From Hemicentrotus pulcherrimus (taxonomy: Eukaryota; Echinodermata; Echinoidea; Camarodonta; Strongylocentrotidae): a DNA stretch of 28,319 bases. The position numbers and the translations under genes are program-made. The stretch lies in NCBI GenBank assembly GCA_003118195.1, contig BEXV01000649.1, positions 44,034 through 72,352 on the forward strand, written 5' to 3'. Below the pieces are notes generated by a model. It ran no database searches. It was not told the origin of the DNA and saw only the letters and a program-made list of their open reading frames with translations. The first letter of the stretch is position 1, and the number at the start of each line of letters is the position of its first letter. Of the stretch, positions 26,166-28,319 are shown one piece after another.

Positions 26166-27552
26166 CTGGAGAGAAAAAGGAAGATTGAAACTAGAAGAAT
26201 TGGTTTGGTTTGGTTTTATTTTCCGTGTAAAAATTCAATACATACAAGAATACAATTTACAAACAATACAATTCAAGAATTAAAAAACGGCTGGAAAGCT
26301 CTATTCAGAGCCATTATTAAAATGGCTCTGTTCTTCCTGGAGGTCCAGAATAATCACACATAGAAATCAAACACAAAATATTACAAAAATATGATATTAC
26401 AAATGCACTATCTACAACCCCCTCCCAAACCCTCTATAACACATTATGAATATGACTGTTACCATCCCTCCCCCCTCCCCGTTACCACCAAAAGTTTAAA
26501 CATCAAAATCTAGCATCCATTCATTTAGGCCCTGTCAAAATAGATTGAGTGTGTTTAGTCTACGTAAGTTAATTGGTAATTCATTATATATGCTGAAAGA
26601 AGAGAGAGAATATATCAAGAACTTCTTCTTCTTTTTCTTTGGTGTAGTCTGCTTCTTTCAATCTTGAAAATTCTTACAAAGGGAACTTTTAGGGACTGAC
26701 AATTGCCTAGAATTTTACTGCAATTGAAGATAATGATGCATTTCTCCCCAACTTTATCATATTTGTGGGAGTAGCCTAACGGCTGAAATCTAGTCGTTTA
26801 TCTTCAACACATAGCGGCTATGAGAGTCATACCGTCTGTGTATGGGGAATATCAACAAATGTCAGTTTTATTAAAGAATGACCCATACCAGACGGTTATT
26901 TCTGTCTCGATGAGGTCTAACTGTAAACAAAACTATAAAAAAAGATCAAGAACAAGATTAGAACTTTTTAAACATAATAATGTCTTTAATATTTTAAAGC
27001 TGAAAAGTGAAATTAAAAATAATAAAGATTTTAATTTCAAGGAGGAGGACAAGAGAAGAAGGAACAGGAAGAGGTAGAGCCTAGCATTAGCATTGACTCT
27101 CTATGCTTTGCTGGAGTGCACATAGGTGCATTACTATCCTGGCTGGGTATTAAAAGCTGTGCTATTGATTCTCAACATTTCAAACACCACTTTGCAAAAC
27201 TCAACTGATTTCTCTCAAAATTGTTACTGTCTTTAATGACGAGGAGGGGAGGGAGGCCGGAGGGGGGACATCACTGATAGACAGTGCCAGAAGCTGATGG
27301 GATACACAAATCTTAACGTATGGGACCATTACAAAATCCACAAATCAATCCTAGGTCTGCGGCGGGTATTAAGCATAACATAATCATTAAATATAATTGC
27401 AATCAGGTATATTTACGAGATGTTGAAATTCAAATATGTCAAACGAACCTGATAATTTGATAAAGTATTGTGTTCTACAGACTGTCCTCGCCATTCGCGT
27501 CTCAGGTTTCAAATTCATAACAAACTTCACGCTGATTTCAACTCGGATTAAA
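26166..27552. other. Upstream region with a tRNA-unlike repeat
   Basis: Around 26200-26400, ttggtttggtttggttttat and aatacaatttacaaacaata look like a dispersed repeat. It also holds a short palindrome (cagagccatt / aatggctctg, 26308-26329). The open frame at 26820-27077 is Lys/Arg/Asn-rich without a recognised protein. It may be the first intron of the CCDC150-like gene, since exon 1 has a 5' acceptor. Confidence 0.5.
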
Positions 27553-27566
27553 TAGCGCCATCTGCA
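27553..27566 (-). promoter_or_regulatory. CTCF-like motif
   Basis: agcgccatctgcag reads CTGCAGATGGCGCT on the minus strand, close to the CTCF core AGRTGGCGC known from vertebrates and insects. It lies about 1.4 kb upstream of exon 1. One motif match of this length can occur by chance. Confidence 0.35.
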
Positions 27567-27774
27567 GAATTGAATTTACCGGTGTTACTTTACTTAATTC
27601 TGGAATGAGTCTCGAGATCGAGGGGGAAAAAAAAACACGATAAAAATGGAATCTATTTACTATCACCCTTAAATAAACATATTTGTATTCCTTTTAACGT
27701 ATTTTGAAATCAGAACTTCGTAAAATGGTAACTATATACTCCACATGATCTTTGAGTGCTCTTCACTGAACTCT

Positions 27775-27803
27775 AAAATTACAGATCCGGGATCTGTAAT
27801 TTT
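27775..27803. repeat. Perfect 29-bp palindrome
   Basis: AAAATTACAGATCC and its exact inverse flank a single G. It is followed by a T-run, so it looks like an intrinsic terminator, but that has no meaning in an animal genome. It may be a small foldback or a protein-binding site. Confidence 0.85.
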
Positions 27804-28267
27804 TTTCCCCCATTTTGCGGTGAAAACTTTGGTTATTTTTCACATTATCTCTAAAAAAAAATTTACTTGCATTAATTGTAGCTTAGTTGTTACTGCACTC
27901 AATTAATTTGTTTGGCAGCAATGTCACCCCGCGTCCCCCACTTGTCATCTCACTTTCTATAGTGCGCTCTCCTTTTCTATCGCCCTCTCTTTCTTTGTAC
28001 TTTGATCGCTAATTGCCTTATCATGATCCCCGTTTCAGCATACCCTTAAAGGCCCAGTAGCTACTTACGCCCTCTATATAACAAATATTGCCTCATCGGT
28101 GACCATTGGTCCCCCATGATCCTCTTTTTCTTATGTTAACTGAGAGCTGAGTTGGTGACCACCTGTCCAGTAAGCTTAAGCTTCGTAGCTCTTCCCGAGG
28201 AGGAGGAGACGGGACTCAAGTCCCCCCTCCCCCCCCGGTAGAAAATGAATGAAGAATCCTAAGCCCC

Positions 28268-28319
28268 CCCACACACACACACACGCATACGCACACACAC
28301 ACACATACACACGCACACA
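28268..28319. repeat. (CA)n microsatellite at window end
   Basis: Runs of CA with occasional gcatac and gcac interruptions reach the last base. Confidence 0.9.

Larger units (their letters stand above)
27567..28319. other. Right edge, possible promoter area
   Basis: Contains the palindrome at 27775-27803, a strong donor-like GTAAGT on the minus strand at 28063-28068 (GAGGGC before it), C-runs near 28220 and (CA)n from 28270 to the window end. No gene is recognised. Confidence 0.45.

Noticed and set aside
26820..27077. 85-codon Lys/Arg-rich frame
   Set aside because: AT-rich DNA gives such frames by chance; no known domain and no neighbours in support.
27775..27813. Hairpin plus T-run resembling a bacterial terminator
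   Set aside because: The window is clearly from an animal genome, where this form has no terminator role.

Overview
The window is AT-rich animal DNA holding the 5' part of one large, intron-rich gene on the minus strand. I read it as an ortholog of CCDC150 (coiled-coil domain containing 150). The repeat families look like those of marine deuterostomes, and a sea-urchin-like echinoderm is my best guess. That guess rests on memory of repeat types (short foldback MITEs, tRNA-derived SINEs ending in AAT microsatellites, pearl/Helentron-like elements with tandem ~150 bp cores), not on a search.

Seventeen distinct coding exons run from the start codon at 26088 down to 187, and the gene continues past the left edge. 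They give 643 codons. Every exon has GT..AG-type boundaries, and all phases join without a frame break. Most introns are phase 0; intron 6 is phase 1 and intron 10 is phase 2. The second coding exon appears twice, because 714 bases are repeated exactly on either side of a single N at 24701. I take this as an assembly error.

Layout from right to left: 26166-28319 is upstream sequence with repeats, a CTCF-like motif and a palindrome. 15300-26088 holds coding exons 1 to 10, separated by introns full of MITEs, SINE pieces, simple repeats and two inverted copies of one repeat around exon 8. Intron 10 (7678-15299) carries a decayed L1/Tx1-type LINE and a broken ALDH8A1-like aldehyde dehydrogenase copy, both on the plus strand, plus a Helentron-like element and tRNA-like remnants. 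Intron 11 carries a second LINE tail with an in-frame 66-bp tandem repeat, and a MITE. 1-7592 holds exons 11 to 17, among long purine/pyrimidine tracts, trinucleotide runs, a tandem-core element and foldback elements.

The only gene likely to work is the CCDC150-like gene. The LINEs and the aldehyde dehydrogenase copy are disabled. I found no new multi-gene system. The points most worth a second look are the duplicated exon 2, the inverted repeats bracketing exon 8, the mobile elements and simple repeats lying within about 25 bases of several splice sites, the nested insertion in a 384-bp MITE, and two elements built on the same plan (three ~150-bp tandem units inside short inverted ends).
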